A stretch of DNA of 64,000 nt from Shinella sp. PSBB067 (GCF_016839145.1 NZ_CP069303.1:62001-126000); one strand, 5' to 3'. Positions 43,984 through 55,252 are shown, counted from the stretch's first letter. Made by a program: numbers and translations. Notes: generated by a model from the letters alone, not told the origin.

Positions 43984-44931
43984 ATGAAACTGAACCGAAT
44001 GCTGATGGGCGCTGCCCTCTTGTCGCTTGCGGCCGGCGGTGCTGCGCAGGCACAGAGCCAGCAGGACCTGATCAAGCCGATCGACAAGGAACTGACCTTC
44101 GTCTACATTCCGAAGGTCATCCATCCCTGGTACGACGTCGTGGCCGAAGGCGCGAAGTTCGCCGCCGAAGAGCTTGCCAAGTCCGGCATCAAGGTCAACG
44201 TCATCTGGGACCAGCCGCCGCAGGCGGACGTGGCGGACCAGAACCAGCGCATCGAGACCAATATCGGCCGCAAGCCCGACGGCCTGGCCGTCGCCTGCCT
44301 CGACCAGGCGACGAACGTGCAGCTCCTCGGCGAAGCGCGCAAGGCCGGCGTCAACGTCATCACCTTCAACTCGTTCTGCGACGACGCCTTCCCCTTCGTG
44401 GGCCCGAAGAGCAGCTACCAGGACGGCTTCGATCTCGGCGAGTTCCTCGCCAAGACGCTCGACGGCAAGGGCAAGATCGGCATCCTCGCCGGCAGCCTGA
44501 CGGCCTCCGACCACGTCCAGCGCATCGAGGGCTTCAAGAAGGCGCTGGAAAGCCATCCGGACATGCAGATCGTCTTCGAGCAGCCCGACAACGACGTGCT
44601 GGAGGATGCCGTCACGCTGACGGAGAACGCATTGCAGGCCAATCCCGACATTGCCGGCATCTTCGGCTCGAACGCCTCCAACCCGATCGGCGCGGCCCGT
44701 GCCGTGAAGAATGCCGGGCTGGCCGGCAAGGTTGCCATCGTCGGCATGGACGACCTGCCGGAAGCCGTCGATGCGGTATGCGACGGGACGATCACCGCCC
44801 TCAAGGCCCAGCGCCAGTGGGACATGGGCTACTGGACGGTGAAGTATCTCGTGGCGATGAACGAGAACCACACCTATCCGATGTTCCACGACACCGGCTC
44901 GCGCTTCATCACGAAGGACGACTGCAAGTAA
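43984..44931 (+). CDS. Sugar ABC transporter periplasmic binding protein
   Basis: 315 residues from the ATG at 43984 (GGGAGGA upstream). Signal peptide MKLNRMLMGAALLSLAAGG, cleaved near AQAQS. The mature part is a type 1 sugar-binding fold (YIPKVIHPWYDVVAEGAKFAAEEL; NTNI-type loop replaced by SFCDDAFPFVG; GMDDLPEAVDAVCDGTITA). Three Cys residues in the mature protein are unusual. Partner ATPase and permease follow. The ligand is presumably one of the polyols or branched sugars handled by block F. Confidence 0.9.
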   Translation: MKLNRMLMGAALLSLAAGGAAQAQSQQDLIKPIDKELTFVYIPKVIHPWYDVVAEGAKFAAEELAKSGIKVNVIWDQPPQADVADQNQRIETNIGRKPDGLAVACLDQATNVQLLGEARKAGVNVITFNSFCDDAFPFVGPKSSYQDGFDLGEFLAKTLDGKGKIGILAGSLTASDHVQRIEGFKKALESHPDMQIVFEQPDNDVLEDAVTLTENALQANPDIAGIFGSNASNPIGAARAVKNAGLAGKVAIVGMDDLPEAVDAVCDGTITALKAQRQWDMGYWTVKYLVAMNENHTYPMFHDTGSRFITKDDCK

Positions 44932-44947
44932 GCATGCAGGCGAAGAT

Positions 44948-44969
44948 GCGGGGCCGCCCTCGGCCCCGC
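44948..44969 (+). promoter_or_regulatory. Intercistronic hairpin after binding-protein gene
   Basis: A perfect 9-bp GC stem: GCGGGGCCG pairs with CGGCCCCGC around a CCCT loop, then ATTTT. It begins 16 bases after the binding-protein stop and 26 bases before the ATPase start. It may attenuate read-through or protect the upstream mRNA. Confidence 0.7.
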
Positions 44970-44994
44970 ATTTTCCGCTTTGGGAGGAACGGCT

Positions 44995-46485
44995 GTGAGC
45001 ATGGCTATTTTCGAGGCCGTAGACGTTGCCAAGTCATTCGGCGTCATCAGGGCGCTGAAGGGCGTCTCCGTCGGCATCAGGGCCGGGGAGGTGCACGCCA
45101 TCATCGGCGAGAACGGCGCGGGCAAGTCCACGCTGATGAGCATCTTCTGCGGCAAGGCCCCGCCGAGCACGGGCGAGCTGCGGCGCAACGGCAAGCCGGT
45201 CCAGTTCCATCGGCCGCTGGATGCGCAGCAGGCCGGCATTTCCATCGCCCCGCAGGAAATCAACCTCGTTCCCGACCTCACGGCGGCCGAGAACATCATG
45301 CTCGGCGCGCACCGGCGCGGCCCGCTCGGCATCGACTGGAAGGCGACGCGCGCGCTGGCGAGCGAGCACCTGCTCAAGATCGATCATTCCATCGACCCGG
45401 CCACGCGGGTGTCCGCGCTCAGCAAGGCGCAGCAGCAGCTCGTGCAGATCGCGCGCGCGGCGGCGACCTCGGCCGATATTCTCATCCTGGACGAGCCCAC
45501 CGCGACGCTCACCTCGCGCGAGACCGAAAAGCTGTTCGCCTATATCCGCGCCTTCCGCGCCGCCGGCGGCTCGATCTTCTACATCTCCCACAGGCTGGAC
45601 GAGATCCTGGAGCTTTCCGACCGCATCAGCGTCCTGCGCGACGGCGCCTTCGTCTGCGAGCTCGACCCGAAGACGACGACCAAGGAGGAGATGGTGCAGG
45701 CCATGGCCGGCCGGGCGATCGGCAAGGGCAATCCGGCGCCGCATGTCCACCTGGAAAACCGCGAGGTCGTGCTCTCCGTGCGCGGGCTGACGCGCCAGGG
45801 CGAATTCGAGGATGTGTCCTTCGACCTGCACCGCGGCGAGATCCTCGGGGTCTCGGGCCTCGTCGGCGCGGGGCGCACCGAGGTCGCCAAGTGCATCTTC
45901 GGCCTCACGCGGGCGGATGCGGGCAGCGTGGAACTGTTTGGCGAGCGGCTCGACAACCGCAGCCCGCTGGCGTCCATCGCCAAGGGCCTCGTCTACCTGC
46001 CGGAGGAACGCAAGCAGGAGGGGATCTTCCCCTTGCTGTCCATCTCGGAGAACATGGCGATGCCCTCGCTCGGGCGCTATGGCGGGCTCCTGCGCCTGCG
46101 CAACGGCGACATGATGAAGGAGGTCGACGGTTTCGTCAGCCGCCTGCGCATCAAGCTCGGGTCCACCGGCGATCCGATCACGTCGCTTTCGGGCGGCAAC
46201 CAGCAGAAGGTGATCATCGGCCGCTGGCTGATGAAGAATGCCCGCGTGCTGATCATGGACGAGCCGACGCGCGGCATCGACGTCGCCGCCAAGTTCGAGA
46301 TCCAGCAGGAGCTGCGCCGGTTCACCGACCGGGAGAACCTGTCCATCATCTTCATTTCCTCCGAGCTCGAGGAGGTCCTCGACGTCTCGGACCGCATCCT
46401 CGTCATGCATGAGGGCCGCGTGAAGGGGATGCCCACGGCTGCCGAAGCCACCCAGGAATCCCTGCTCCAGCTTGCGATGAGCTGA
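44995..46485 (+). CDS. Sugar ABC transporter ATP-binding protein (RbsA-like)
   Basis: 496 residues from the GTG at 44995, six bases after GGGAGGA; the ATG at 45001 is the alternative. Domain 1: Walker A GENGAGKST, signature VSALSKAQQQLVQIARA (LSKAQ instead of LSGGQ), Walker B ILILDEPTATLT. Domain 2: LSGGNQQKVIIGRW and VLIMDEPTRGIDVAAK. It energises the permease at 46521. The weakened first signature is common among such tandem ATPases. Confidence 0.92.
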   Translation: MSMAIFEAVDVAKSFGVIRALKGVSVGIRAGEVHAIIGENGAGKSTLMSIFCGKAPPSTGELRRNGKPVQFHRPLDAQQAGISIAPQEINLVPDLTAAENIMLGAHRRGPLGIDWKATRALASEHLLKIDHSIDPATRVSALSKAQQQLVQIARAAATSADILILDEPTATLTSRETEKLFAYIRAFRAAGGSIFYISHRLDEILELSDRISVLRDGAFVCELDPKTTTKEEMVQAMAGRAIGKGNPAPHVHLENREVVLSVRGLTRQGEFEDVSFDLHRGEILGVSGLVGAGRTEVAKCIFGLTRADAGSVELFGERLDNRSPLASIAKGLVYLPEERKQEGIFPLLSISENMAMPSLGRYGGLLRLRNGDMMKEVDGFVSRLRIKLGSTGDPITSLSGGNQQKVIIGRWLMKNARVLIMDEPTRGIDVAAKFEIQQELRRFTDRENLSIIFISSELEEVLDVSDRILVMHEGRVKGMPTAAEATQESLLQLAMS

Positions 46486-46520
46486 GCCGGCGCGACAGCA
46501 CACAGAAAAGGTTGACGACC

Positions 46521-47513
46521 ATGAGTGAGAACACGATGTCCGATGGCGCGATCCGCAAGAACGACCGCCGGCCGAGCCTTGTCGCCCGCTTCTGGCGCTG
46601 GGAGGCGAGCGGCATCACCGTGGCGCTGATCGCGCTGATGGTGGTCCTGTCGCTGGCGGCCGACAACTTCTTCTCGTCCTACAACATGTCCGTGGTGGCG
46701 CGGCAGGCGGCGTTCGTCGGCCTCGTCGCGCTCGGGCAGACGCTGGTGCTTCTCGTCGGCGGCATCGATCTTTCCGTCGGCGCGGCGGCCGGGCTTTCGG
46801 CTATCGTCGGCGCGATGATGCTCAACATGCTGGGCATCCATCCCTATCTCGTCATTCCCCTGACGATGCTCTTCGGCCTGTCGCTCGGCTTCATCAACGG
46901 CTTCTTCGTCGCGGGCCTCAGGCTCAATCCCTTCATCGTCACGCTCGCGACCTGGGAAATCTTCGCCGGCATGACGATGGTGCTGACCAAGGGCTATCCG
47001 ATCCGGCCGCTCGGCGAACAGTTCGGCTTCTTCGGCAAGGGCGAGATCCTCGGCGTCCCGGTGCCGGTTCTCATCTTCCTTTTCGCCGGCGTGGTCCTCA
47101 TCTGGATGCTGACCCAGACGCGGTTCGGCCGCAACATCTTCGCCGTCGGTGGAAACCGGGAGGCGGCCGTCCTCGTCGGCATCCGCGTCAAGCTGGTCGA
47201 GTTCCTGGTCTTCGGGCTTGCCGGCATGTTCGCCGCGCTCGCCGGCATCCTCTTTGCAAGCCGCATGGATGCGGGCCAGCCCTCGGTAGGCGAAGGCTGG
47301 CTGATGGGCGCCATCACCGCCGCAATTCTGGGTGGCACGAGCCTGCGCGGCGGGCAGGGCTCCATCGTCGGCACGATGCTCGGCGCCATGCTGCTGACGG
47401 TCCTTGCCAACGGCACGGTTCTGCTGAACGTCTCCGGCTTCTGGCAGCGGGTGATCGTCGGTTGCGTGGTGCTGATCGCCGTCCTCGTCGACCTCTTCCG
47501 GCGCAAAAACTGA
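46521..47513 (+). CDS. Sugar ABC transporter permease (RbsC-like)
   Basis: 330 residues from the ATG at 46521. It has the expected hydrophobic spans, LVGGIDLSVGAAAGLSAIVG near residue 80 and GGTSLRGGQGSIVGTMLG near residue 270. It closes the first importer of block F; a SorC regulator starts 92 bases downstream on the same strand. Confidence 0.91.
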   Translation: MSENTMSDGAIRKNDRRPSLVARFWRWEASGITVALIALMVVLSLAADNFFSSYNMSVVARQAAFVGLVALGQTLVLLVGGIDLSVGAAAGLSAIVGAMMLNMLGIHPYLVIPLTMLFGLSLGFINGFFVAGLRLNPFIVTLATWEIFAGMTMVLTKGYPIRPLGEQFGFFGKGEILGVPVPVLIFLFAGVVLIWMLTQTRFGRNIFAVGGNREAAVLVGIRVKLVEFLVFGLAGMFAALAGILFASRMDAGQPSVGEGWLMGAITAAILGGTSLRGGQGSIVGTMLGAMLLTVLANGTVLLNVSGFWQRVIVGCVVLIAVLVDLFRRKN

Positions 47514-47605
47514 GGGTTGTTGGCAACCGGCCCTTGTGGCGCATGGAAAAACGTCCGGGCCTGCTCTATAGGTGGGGCATCTGATGTCTTGGAGAAGCGA
47601 CGACC

Positions 47606-48541
47606 GTGTCCGACCTGTCCGATGATCTGCGCACGAGGGCGGCCTGGCTCTACTACAAGGAAGGCATGACGCAGGACCAGGTGGCGCAGGAGCTTGGCCT
47701 CAACCGCGCCAAGGTGCTGCGCATGCTGGCGGCCTCCCGCCTCGACGGCACGGTGCAGATTCGCGTCCTGTCCAAGCAGAGCAATTGCGTCGCGCTGGAA
47801 CGGGAGCTGGAGAAGAAATACAATCTCGAGCGCGCGATCGTCGTGCCCGTTCCCAAGCAGACGGAGCAGCTTCCCGAGATCATCGGCGGCGTGCTCGGCG
47901 AATATGTCACCGATCTGCTCAAGGAGAACATGATCATCGGCCTCGGCTGGGGCAAGACGCTGAGCTCCTGCCTGCCGGCGATCCCGCAGCAGACGGACGC
48001 GCACATCTCCGTCGTGTCGCTGCTGGGCGGGCTGACCCGCGTCAGCGCCTTCAACCCGTCCGAATTCGCCTGGCGCCTCGGCGACCGCCTTGCCGCGGAA
48101 GCCTATCTCATCGCCGCGCCGGTCTTCGCCCCGGACGAGCGCACCCGCGACGCGCTGCTGACCCATCCCGGCATCCGCGAGGTCTTCCGCCGCTCGGAAA
48201 ACCTCGACGTCGCCATCGTCAGCGTCGGCGACCTGTCGCCCGGCTCCACCTTCAGCCGCTACGGCCTGCTGGAGCGCGACGAGCTCATGTCGCTGCAGAA
48301 GGCCGGCGCGGTCGGCGACATCCTCTGCCGCTTCATCGATGCCGATGGCGAGATCATCGACCACGAGGTCAACCGCCGCGTCGTGGCCGTCGACCCGCGT
48401 TCGCTGCGCACGGCGCGCAAGGTCGTGCTCGCCTCCGGCGGCTGGCATAAATATGCGGCCTTCCGCGGCGCGCTGAAGCTGCTGTCGCCGCATGTGGTCC
48501 TGACCGATATCGAGATCGCCCAGCGCCTCATCGACGAGTGA
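47606..48541 (+). CDS. SorC-type sugar-binding transcriptional regulator
   Basis: 311 residues from a GTG with GGAG upstream. The helix-turn-helix is MTQDQVAQELGLNRAKVLRMLAASRLDGTV (about residues 21-50). The effector domain has MIIGLGWGKTLSSCL, VSLLGGLTRVSAFNP and AVGDILCRFIDADGE. It is about one third identical in pattern to the regulator at 33297. Its end overlaps the convergent HAD gene by 14 bases. It probably controls one of the two importers of block F. Confidence 0.9.
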   Translation: MSDLSDDLRTRAAWLYYKEGMTQDQVAQELGLNRAKVLRMLAASRLDGTVQIRVLSKQSNCVALERELEKKYNLERAIVVPVPKQTEQLPEIIGGVLGEYVTDLLKENMIIGLGWGKTLSSCLPAIPQQTDAHISVVSLLGGLTRVSAFNPSEFAWRLGDRLAAEAYLIAAPVFAPDERTRDALLTHPGIREVFRRSENLDVAIVSVGDLSPGSTFSRYGLLERDELMSLQKAGAVGDILCRFIDADGEIIDHEVNRRVVAVDPRSLRTARKVVLASGGWHKYAAFRGALKLLSPHVVLTDIEIAQRLIDE

Positions 48542-49214
48542 CGCGCGCCATTTCGGCGCCGAGGCCAAGCGCCTCGCCAGCCTCCCGCCAACTGCCGAAG
48601 ACGCGATGGGCGCCGGCTTCCAACAGCAGCGCGCCATGCCCGGGCGGCAGATGGCGGCCGCCCGTGAAGCCGATGGCATGCATGCCGGCCGCCCGGGCCG
48701 CGATGATCCCGTAGATGGAATCCTCGAAAACCACGCATTGCGCCGGCGCCGCGCCCATGCTGGCGGCCGCGTGGAGGAAAAGGTCCGGCGCCGGCTTTCC
48801 CGCCTTCACCATCGTCGAGCTGAACACCGCCTCGCCGAAGCGCTGCGTGAGGCCCGTCAGGGAAAGGCTGAGGGCAATGCGCTCCGGCGCCGACGAGGAG
48901 GCGACGCAGCGCCTTGCCGGCAGCGCATCGAGAAGCCTGTCGATCCCCTCGATCGCGACGAGCTCCGCTTGAAGCAGCGTGCGGATTTCCTCCCACAGGT
49001 CGCCCGCATGTTCGGGCGGAAAGACCTGGCGGGTCGCCGCACCGATGGACTGGAAGATGTCGGCCTGCTTCATGCCGAAGCACTTGGCGACGTCGCTCTC
49101 CTCGATGGCGAGCCCGTGGCGGGCATAGGCCCGCACATAGGCGCGCACCGACAGGATCTCGCTGTCCACGAGTACGCCGTCACAATCGAAGATGAAGAGT
49201 TCCGGATGTGTCAT
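48528..49214 (-). CDS. HAD-superfamily phosphatase/phosphomutase-like
   Basis: 228 residues from the ATG at 49214. Motif I FIFDCDGVLVDSE with the nucleophile Asp and second Asp, motif II Ser/Thr in VASSSAP, the motif III Lys in KAGKPAPD, and motif IV VFEDSIYGI. The helical cap between motifs I and II fits the beta-phosphoglucomutase/sugar-phosphatase group. It may dephosphorylate or detoxify a sugar phosphate of the pathway. It is divergent from the alpha/beta hydrolase gene across a 300-base control region and overlaps the SorC gene tail to tail. Confidence 0.87.
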   Translation of the reverse strand: MTHPELFIFDCDGVLVDSEILSVRAYVRAYARHGLAIEESDVAKCFGMKQADIFQSIGAATRQVFPPEHAGDLWEEIRTLLQAELVAIEGIDRLLDALPARRCVASSSAPERIALSLSLTGLTQRFGEAVFSSTMVKAGKPAPDLFLHAAASMGAAPAQCVVFEDSIYGIIAARAAGMHAIGFTGGRHLPPGHGALLLEAGAHRVFGSWREAGEALGLGAEMARVTRR

Positions 49215-49514
49215 GGCGAACCGTTTCTGCCTTCCATATGTTCTCGCATGTGCGAACAAAATTTAATGACTGTAATCAAAAGTACGTACCCGATTGCTTT
49301 TGTATGGCACCGCGTTGCACGCCGTGGTGGCTCCGAACTTTGAAATTCCCCATTGAATTTAATGGAATGTGCCATTCTTTCCCTTGGATTCGGTGATTTC
49401 CGGTTTTGGCATCACCTCGCTGCCGGAGTGAACTTTTCGTACGAACCGTTGACAATCTGTTTGTACAGTTGTAAATGCTAACTCGTTAATGTTCAAGCAG
49501 GTCGGGAGGAAGAC
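49215..49514. promoter_or_regulatory. Divergent promoter region, HAD gene versus hydrolase/ABC operon
   Basis: 300 AT-rich bases. A plus-strand promoter is visible: TTGACA (49449-49454), 17-base spacer, TAAATG (49472-49477), ahead of the hydrolase gene. Other elements are CATGTGCGAACA (49248-49259), which carries GAACAAA (49254-49260), and AATGTGCCATT (49366-49376). These cores recur in the other control regions of blocks D and F. Confidence 0.5.
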
Positions 49515-50429
49515 TTGGTCGAGATCTATGATCATGAGGGCAAGGCGGTGAAGCACGGGCGTGCCCGCGTCAACGGCATCCGCATGCACTATGTGACGGC
49601 GGGGGAAGGCGAGCCGCTGCTTCTTCTGCACGGGACGCCCAAGACCCATTTCTACTGGTATCGCCTGATCCCGCTCCTGACCCCGCATTTCCGCGTCGTG
49701 GCGCCCGACCTGCGCGGCTTCGGCGATACCGACAAGCCGCCGGCGGAGGAGGGCTACGACAGCCGCACCAATGCCCGCGACATGGCGGAGCTGATGACGC
49801 AGCTCGGGCACGAGACCTTCCACCTGCACGGCGAGGACCGCGGCGCGGAATTCGCCTATGTTCTGGCCGCCAGCGAGCCGGATCGCGTGCGCACCCTCTC
49901 CTTCGCCGAGATGCTCCTGTCGGGGCAGGGCCTGGAGGAATGGTCGAATTTCACGCCGGAGAAGGTGTCCTCGCAGTTCCGTATGGCGGGCGTCTGGCTC
50001 TGGCACATCCCCTTCTTCTGGATCCCCCACCTGCCGGAAATGCTGATCTCCGGCCGCGAGCGCGAGTTCTGGGAGTTCTGGATCAAGGCGGAGACCTGGA
50101 ACCCGAATGCCATCGCCGACGAGGCGATCACCGAATGGATCGCCCGCCTTTCGGCGCCCGGCGGCCTGCGCGGCTGCCTGGAGACCTATCGGGCCGGCCT
50201 CAAGAACGCCCGCATCAACGACGAGCTGATCAAGACGAAGCTGAAGATGCCGGTCATGACCCTCGGCGCGCCGGAATTCTTCGGCGAGCTGGTCAGGGAC
50301 CAGATGGAGCGCGTCGCCGAGCGCGTCGTCAGATCCGACGTGTTCGAGGAATGCGGCCACAGCCTTGCCCTCGAGGCGCCGGACCGCCTGGCGTCCGCGC
50401 TGCTCGATTTCATCCGCGAAAACGGGTGA
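49515..50429 (+). CDS. Alpha/beta hydrolase, epoxide hydrolase/haloacetate dehalogenase-like
   Basis: 304 residues from a TTG at 49515, with GGGAGGA five bases before it; no better ATG or GTG fits. HGTPKTHFYWYRLIP holds the oxyanion HGxP. The nucleophile elbow is HGEDRGAEFAY, i.e. Asp rather than Ser, as in epoxide hydrolases and dehalogenases. The catalytic His is in FEECGHSLALEAPDRL. A Trp/Phe-rich cap domain follows the nucleophile. It could cleave an ester, epoxide or glycoside-linked acyl form of the pathway's substrate. It is the first gene of the second importer operon. Confidence 0.82.
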   Translation: MVEIYDHEGKAVKHGRARVNGIRMHYVTAGEGEPLLLLHGTPKTHFYWYRLIPLLTPHFRVVAPDLRGFGDTDKPPAEEGYDSRTNARDMAELMTQLGHETFHLHGEDRGAEFAYVLAASEPDRVRTLSFAEMLLSGQGLEEWSNFTPEKVSSQFRMAGVWLWHIPFFWIPHLPEMLISGREREFWEFWIKAETWNPNAIADEAITEWIARLSAPGGLRGCLETYRAGLKNARINDELIKTKLKMPVMTLGAPEFFGELVRDQMERVAERVVRSDVFEECGHSLALEAPDRLASALLDFIRENG

Positions 50430-50515
50430 CGAAGGGCCGGCACGCCGGCCCCTGCCAGCATTCTTTCCGCTGCCTCGGGGAGAGGTGGCCGTAACCTTGG
50501 GAGGAGAACCAAGCA

Positions 50516-51685
50516 ATGTCCCTGCATGTCCTGAAGAAAGCCCTCGCGACCATGGTGGTCGCGTCCCTGCCGATGGCGGCGCTCGCCGACAACACGGAAG
50601 GGGTCAAGCACCCGCTCTGGTACAAGGAGCCGTCGGAAAAGACGATGAAGCTCGCTGCGATCGACGACCTCACCGACGTGGTGGTCTCCGACGGCCAGCG
50701 CGGCGAGGAAGGCTTCCCCGCCTCCAGGATCGCCATCACCGACGAACAGCTCGCCAAGATCAAGGCCGGCAACTTCACCGTCGCCATCTCCATGGGCTGG
50801 CTGGGCGACGACTGGGCCTCCCAGCAGCTCATCGGCCTCAAGGAGAATTTCGAGAAGCTCGGCATCAAGGTCGTCGCCGAGACCAATGCCAACTGGGACG
50901 ACGCCAAGCAGATCGCCGACCTGGAGGCCATCTCCGTCCTGAAGCCCGACCTTCTGGTCTCCATCCCGCTCAACGGCAAGACGACGGCCAGCGCCTACAA
51001 GCGCCTCTCGGAGGCCGGCACCAAGGTGGTCTTCATCGACCAGGCCGTGGAAGGCATGGATCCGGGCAAGGACTATGCGGCGATCATCTCGTCCGACAAT
51101 CTTGCGCTCGGCATGTATCTCGCCGACCTTCTGGCCGAATCGATCAACTACAAGGGCAAGGTCGCGGCGCTCTATTTCGCCAACGACTTCTACGTGACGA
51201 ACCTGCGCTATGAGGGCTTCATCGCCCGCCTGCGCGCCAAGTACCCGGATGTCAAGCTCGTCGCCGCCGCCGGTCACGACGATCCGAACAAGGGCCAGGA
51301 AGTGGCGCAGGGCGTGCTGGCCCGCTACCCGGATATCGACGGCATGTATGCGAGCTGGTCGATCCCGGCCATGGGCGCGGTGACGGCCGCCAATGTCAAC
51401 GGCCGCACGCCGTCCGACTTCAAGATCGTCAACGAGAACTTCGACCAGATCGTCGCGCTCAACATGGCGCAGAACGGCTTCATCGCCGGCATCTCCTCGC
51501 AGCGTCCCTACGACCAGGGCACCGCGGAAGCCAAGATCGGCGCGCTGACGCTGATCGGCGAGACGGTTCCGCCCTATGTGGTCGTGCCGCCGCTGGCCGT
51601 GAAGCGCGCCAACCTGCCGCAGTCCTACAAGACGATCTACCGGATCGATCTGCCGCAGGAAATGAGCTCGGCGCTCTCGCAGTAA
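50516..51685 (+). CDS. Sugar ABC transporter periplasmic binding protein
   Basis: 389 residues, longer than typical (310-340). The signal peptide ends near AALADN (residue ~25). There is an extra N-terminal segment of about 60 residues (HPLWYKEPSEKTMKLAAIDDLTDVV) before the type 1 core that begins FTVAISMGWLGDDWASQQL. GGGAGGAGAA precedes the ATG. The aromatic-rich extra segment may shape the ligand site. ATPase, permease and a PfkB kinase follow, so the ligand is probably phosphorylated on entry. Confidence 0.9.
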   Translation: MSLHVLKKALATMVVASLPMAALADNTEGVKHPLWYKEPSEKTMKLAAIDDLTDVVVSDGQRGEEGFPASRIAITDEQLAKIKAGNFTVAISMGWLGDDWASQQLIGLKENFEKLGIKVVAETNANWDDAKQIADLEAISVLKPDLLVSIPLNGKTTASAYKRLSEAGTKVVFIDQAVEGMDPGKDYAAIISSDNLALGMYLADLLAESINYKGKVAALYFANDFYVTNLRYEGFIARLRAKYPDVKLVAAAGHDDPNKGQEVAQGVLARYPDIDGMYASWSIPAMGAVTAANVNGRTPSDFKIVNENFDQIVALNMAQNGFIAGISSQRPYDQGTAEAKIGALTLIGETVPPYVVVPPLAVKRANLPQSYKTIYRIDLPQEMSSALSQ

Positions 51686-51702
51686 AAGAACCGGCAGGAC
51701 GG

Positions 51703-51727
51703 AGGGGCGCTGTTCGGCAGCGCTCCT
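51703..51727 (+). promoter_or_regulatory. Intercistronic hairpin after binding-protein gene
   Basis: A 10-bp stem with one G-T pair: AGGGGCGCTG pairs with CAGCGCTCCT around TTCGG, 17 bases after the binding-protein stop and before the ATPase start. It has the same position and probable role as the other binding-protein hairpins. Confidence 0.6.
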
Positions 51728-51759
51728 TCGACGCCTTGCCCGAACCGGAGACCGATCCA

Positions 51760-53289
<1,530 letters not shown>

Positions 53290-54277
53290 CGGCATGTTCA
53301 AGATCCGCGCCCTGCAGGACTACATCGTCTATATCGTCTTCGCGGCGGTCTTCGTCTACTTCGCGATCATGATCGGCGACAGCGGCTTCCTGACCGTCCG
53401 CAACATGTTCAACATCGCGCGCACCACCGCCATGATCGTCGTCATGGCGACGGCCATGACCTTCGTCATCGGCGCGGGCGAGCTCGATCTGTCTGTCGGC
53501 TCGACCGCGGCGCTCTCCGCCCTCGTCTGCGCGCTCGTCATGCAGGCGGGCTACGGCTGGGGATTTGCGGTGGCGGCGGCGCTCGGCGCGGGTCTCGTCG
53601 TCGGCTGCCTCAACGGCTTCTTCGTCACGGTGGTCGGCATTCCGTCCTTCCTGGTGACGCTCGGCATGATGCAGTTCATCCGCGGCTTCGACATGCGCGT
53701 CACCTACACCAATCCGATCTCGATCTCCAATACGACCTTCAACAGCCTGTTCGGTTCGGGAAGCCTCTGGGGCATTCCCTCGCTGCTCTTCTGGTCGGTG
53801 ATCGTGGCGGCGCTCGGCCATGTGGTCCTGCGCTATACATCCTTCGGCCGCCAGATACTCGCCACCGGCGGCAATCGCCTGGCGGCGGAATATTCCGGCG
53901 TGAAGACGCGGCGCATCAAGTTCCTCGCCTTCCTGCTGACGGCGGCGGCGGCCGCGCTCGCGGGCCTGCTTTATTCCGGCATGATGCAGACGGCGCGCTA
54001 CAATTTCGGCGAGGGCGCCGAGCTGATGGTCATCGCGGCGGTGATCCTCGGCGGCACCAGCCTCTTCGGCGGCCGGGCGACCATCATCGGCACCTTCACC
54101 GGGGCGCTGATGATCGGCACCATCAACAACGGGCTCATCATCATGGGCCTCGACGTCTCCGAGCAGATGATGATCTCGGGCGCCATCATCATCCTTGCGG
54201 TCGCTTTTGCCCGCAAGCGAAATTCCTAATACCGTCAGTTTGAGGTCACCGTCGGGAGGCGGTGCGGGAGGAAGATC

Positions 54278-55252
54278 ATGACGACATACGACTACGCATC
54301 CATCGGTTTCTACACCTTCGATTGCCTCGGCAGGCCGGTGACGGCCATTCCGCCGGGCGGCAACACCTATTTCGTCGAGGAAATCACCATGGCCGTCTCG
54401 GGCGCCGCCGGCGCGGCGGCGATCGTCGCCGCCAAGTACGGCCTCAAGGTGCTCGCCGTCGGCGGCATCGGCGAGGACCTGATGGGCGCATGGGTGATCG
54501 ACCGCCTCGACCAGTTCGGCGTGGACACCTCCCGCATGGAACTCTGCAAGGGCGTGGGCACCTCCTCGTCGATCGTCACCACGCGGCCCGACGGGCAGCG
54601 CCCGGCGCTCCACATGCGCGGGGCGACCGGCGCCTTCGAGGTGCGGCCCGAGCATGTCGACCAGGTGCTGGACGCCAAGGTCGTCCATATGGGCGGCACG
54701 GGCCTCATGGACCGGATGGACGGCGCGAAGAGCTTCGCGCTGATGGCCGAGGCGCGCCGGCGCGGACGCATCACCACCCTCGACGTCTTCGCCGCGGACA
54801 GGAAGGACATGGCGAACGTCGCCGGACTGCTACCGAACACCGACTACTTCATCCCCTCCATCGAGGAGGCGCAGGCGCTGTCCGGCCTCGCCGACAAGGA
54901 GGATATCGGCCGCCACTTCATCGACCTCGGGGTCGGCTGCATCGTCATGACGATGGGCGCCGAGGGCGCCTATTACCACCACCGCGACGGAACACGCTTG
55001 CACATGCCGGCCTTCGACATCGACGTCGTGTGCACCTGCGGGTGCGGCGATGCCTTCAATGCCGGCTTTGCGACCGGGCTGATCAAGGGCATGAATCCTG
55101 AAGAGACGATGCGCCTCGCCCAGGCCTCCTCCGCGCTCAATGCCAGCGGGCTCGGCAGCCAGGCGGGCGTCACCGATCTGGAGGCGGCGCTCGACTTCAT
55201 CCGTCACACGAAGGTCAAGGGCCCGGCAAAGGTTCTCCAGCGCGTCGGCTGA
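54278..55252 (+). CDS. PfkB-family carbohydrate kinase
   Basis: 324 residues; GGGAGGAAG precedes the ATG. The N-terminal PfkB region PGGNTYFVEEITMAVSGAAGAAAI and the C-terminal CTCGCGDAFNAGFATGL are present; the Asp of GCGDAF is the catalytic base and the anion-hole glycines are kept, but the preceding DTT/DTTGAG is replaced by a CTCGCG cysteine cluster. It phosphorylates a sugar or polyol with ATP. As the last gene of the second importer operon, it probably acts on the substrate brought in there; a 2-C-methyl-tetritol is one candidate. Confidence 0.88.
   Translation: MTTYDYASIGFYTFDCLGRPVTAIPPGGNTYFVEEITMAVSGAAGAAAIVAAKYGLKVLAVGGIGEDLMGAWVIDRLDQFGVDTSRMELCKGVGTSSSIVTTRPDGQRPALHMRGATGAFEVRPEHVDQVLDAKVVHMGGTGLMDRMDGAKSFALMAEARRRGRITTLDVFAADRKDMANVAGLLPNTDYFIPSIEEAQALSGLADKEDIGRHFIDLGVGCIVMTMGAEGAYYHHRDGTRLHMPAFDIDVVCTCGCGDAFNAGFATGLIKGMNPEETMRLAQASSALNASGLGSQAGVTDLEAALDFIRHTKVKGPAKVLQRVG

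Noticed and set aside
43818..46412. An 864-codon plus-strand frame
   Set aside because: Shadow of the binding protein and ATPase genes in another frame; extremely Arg-rich, no motif.
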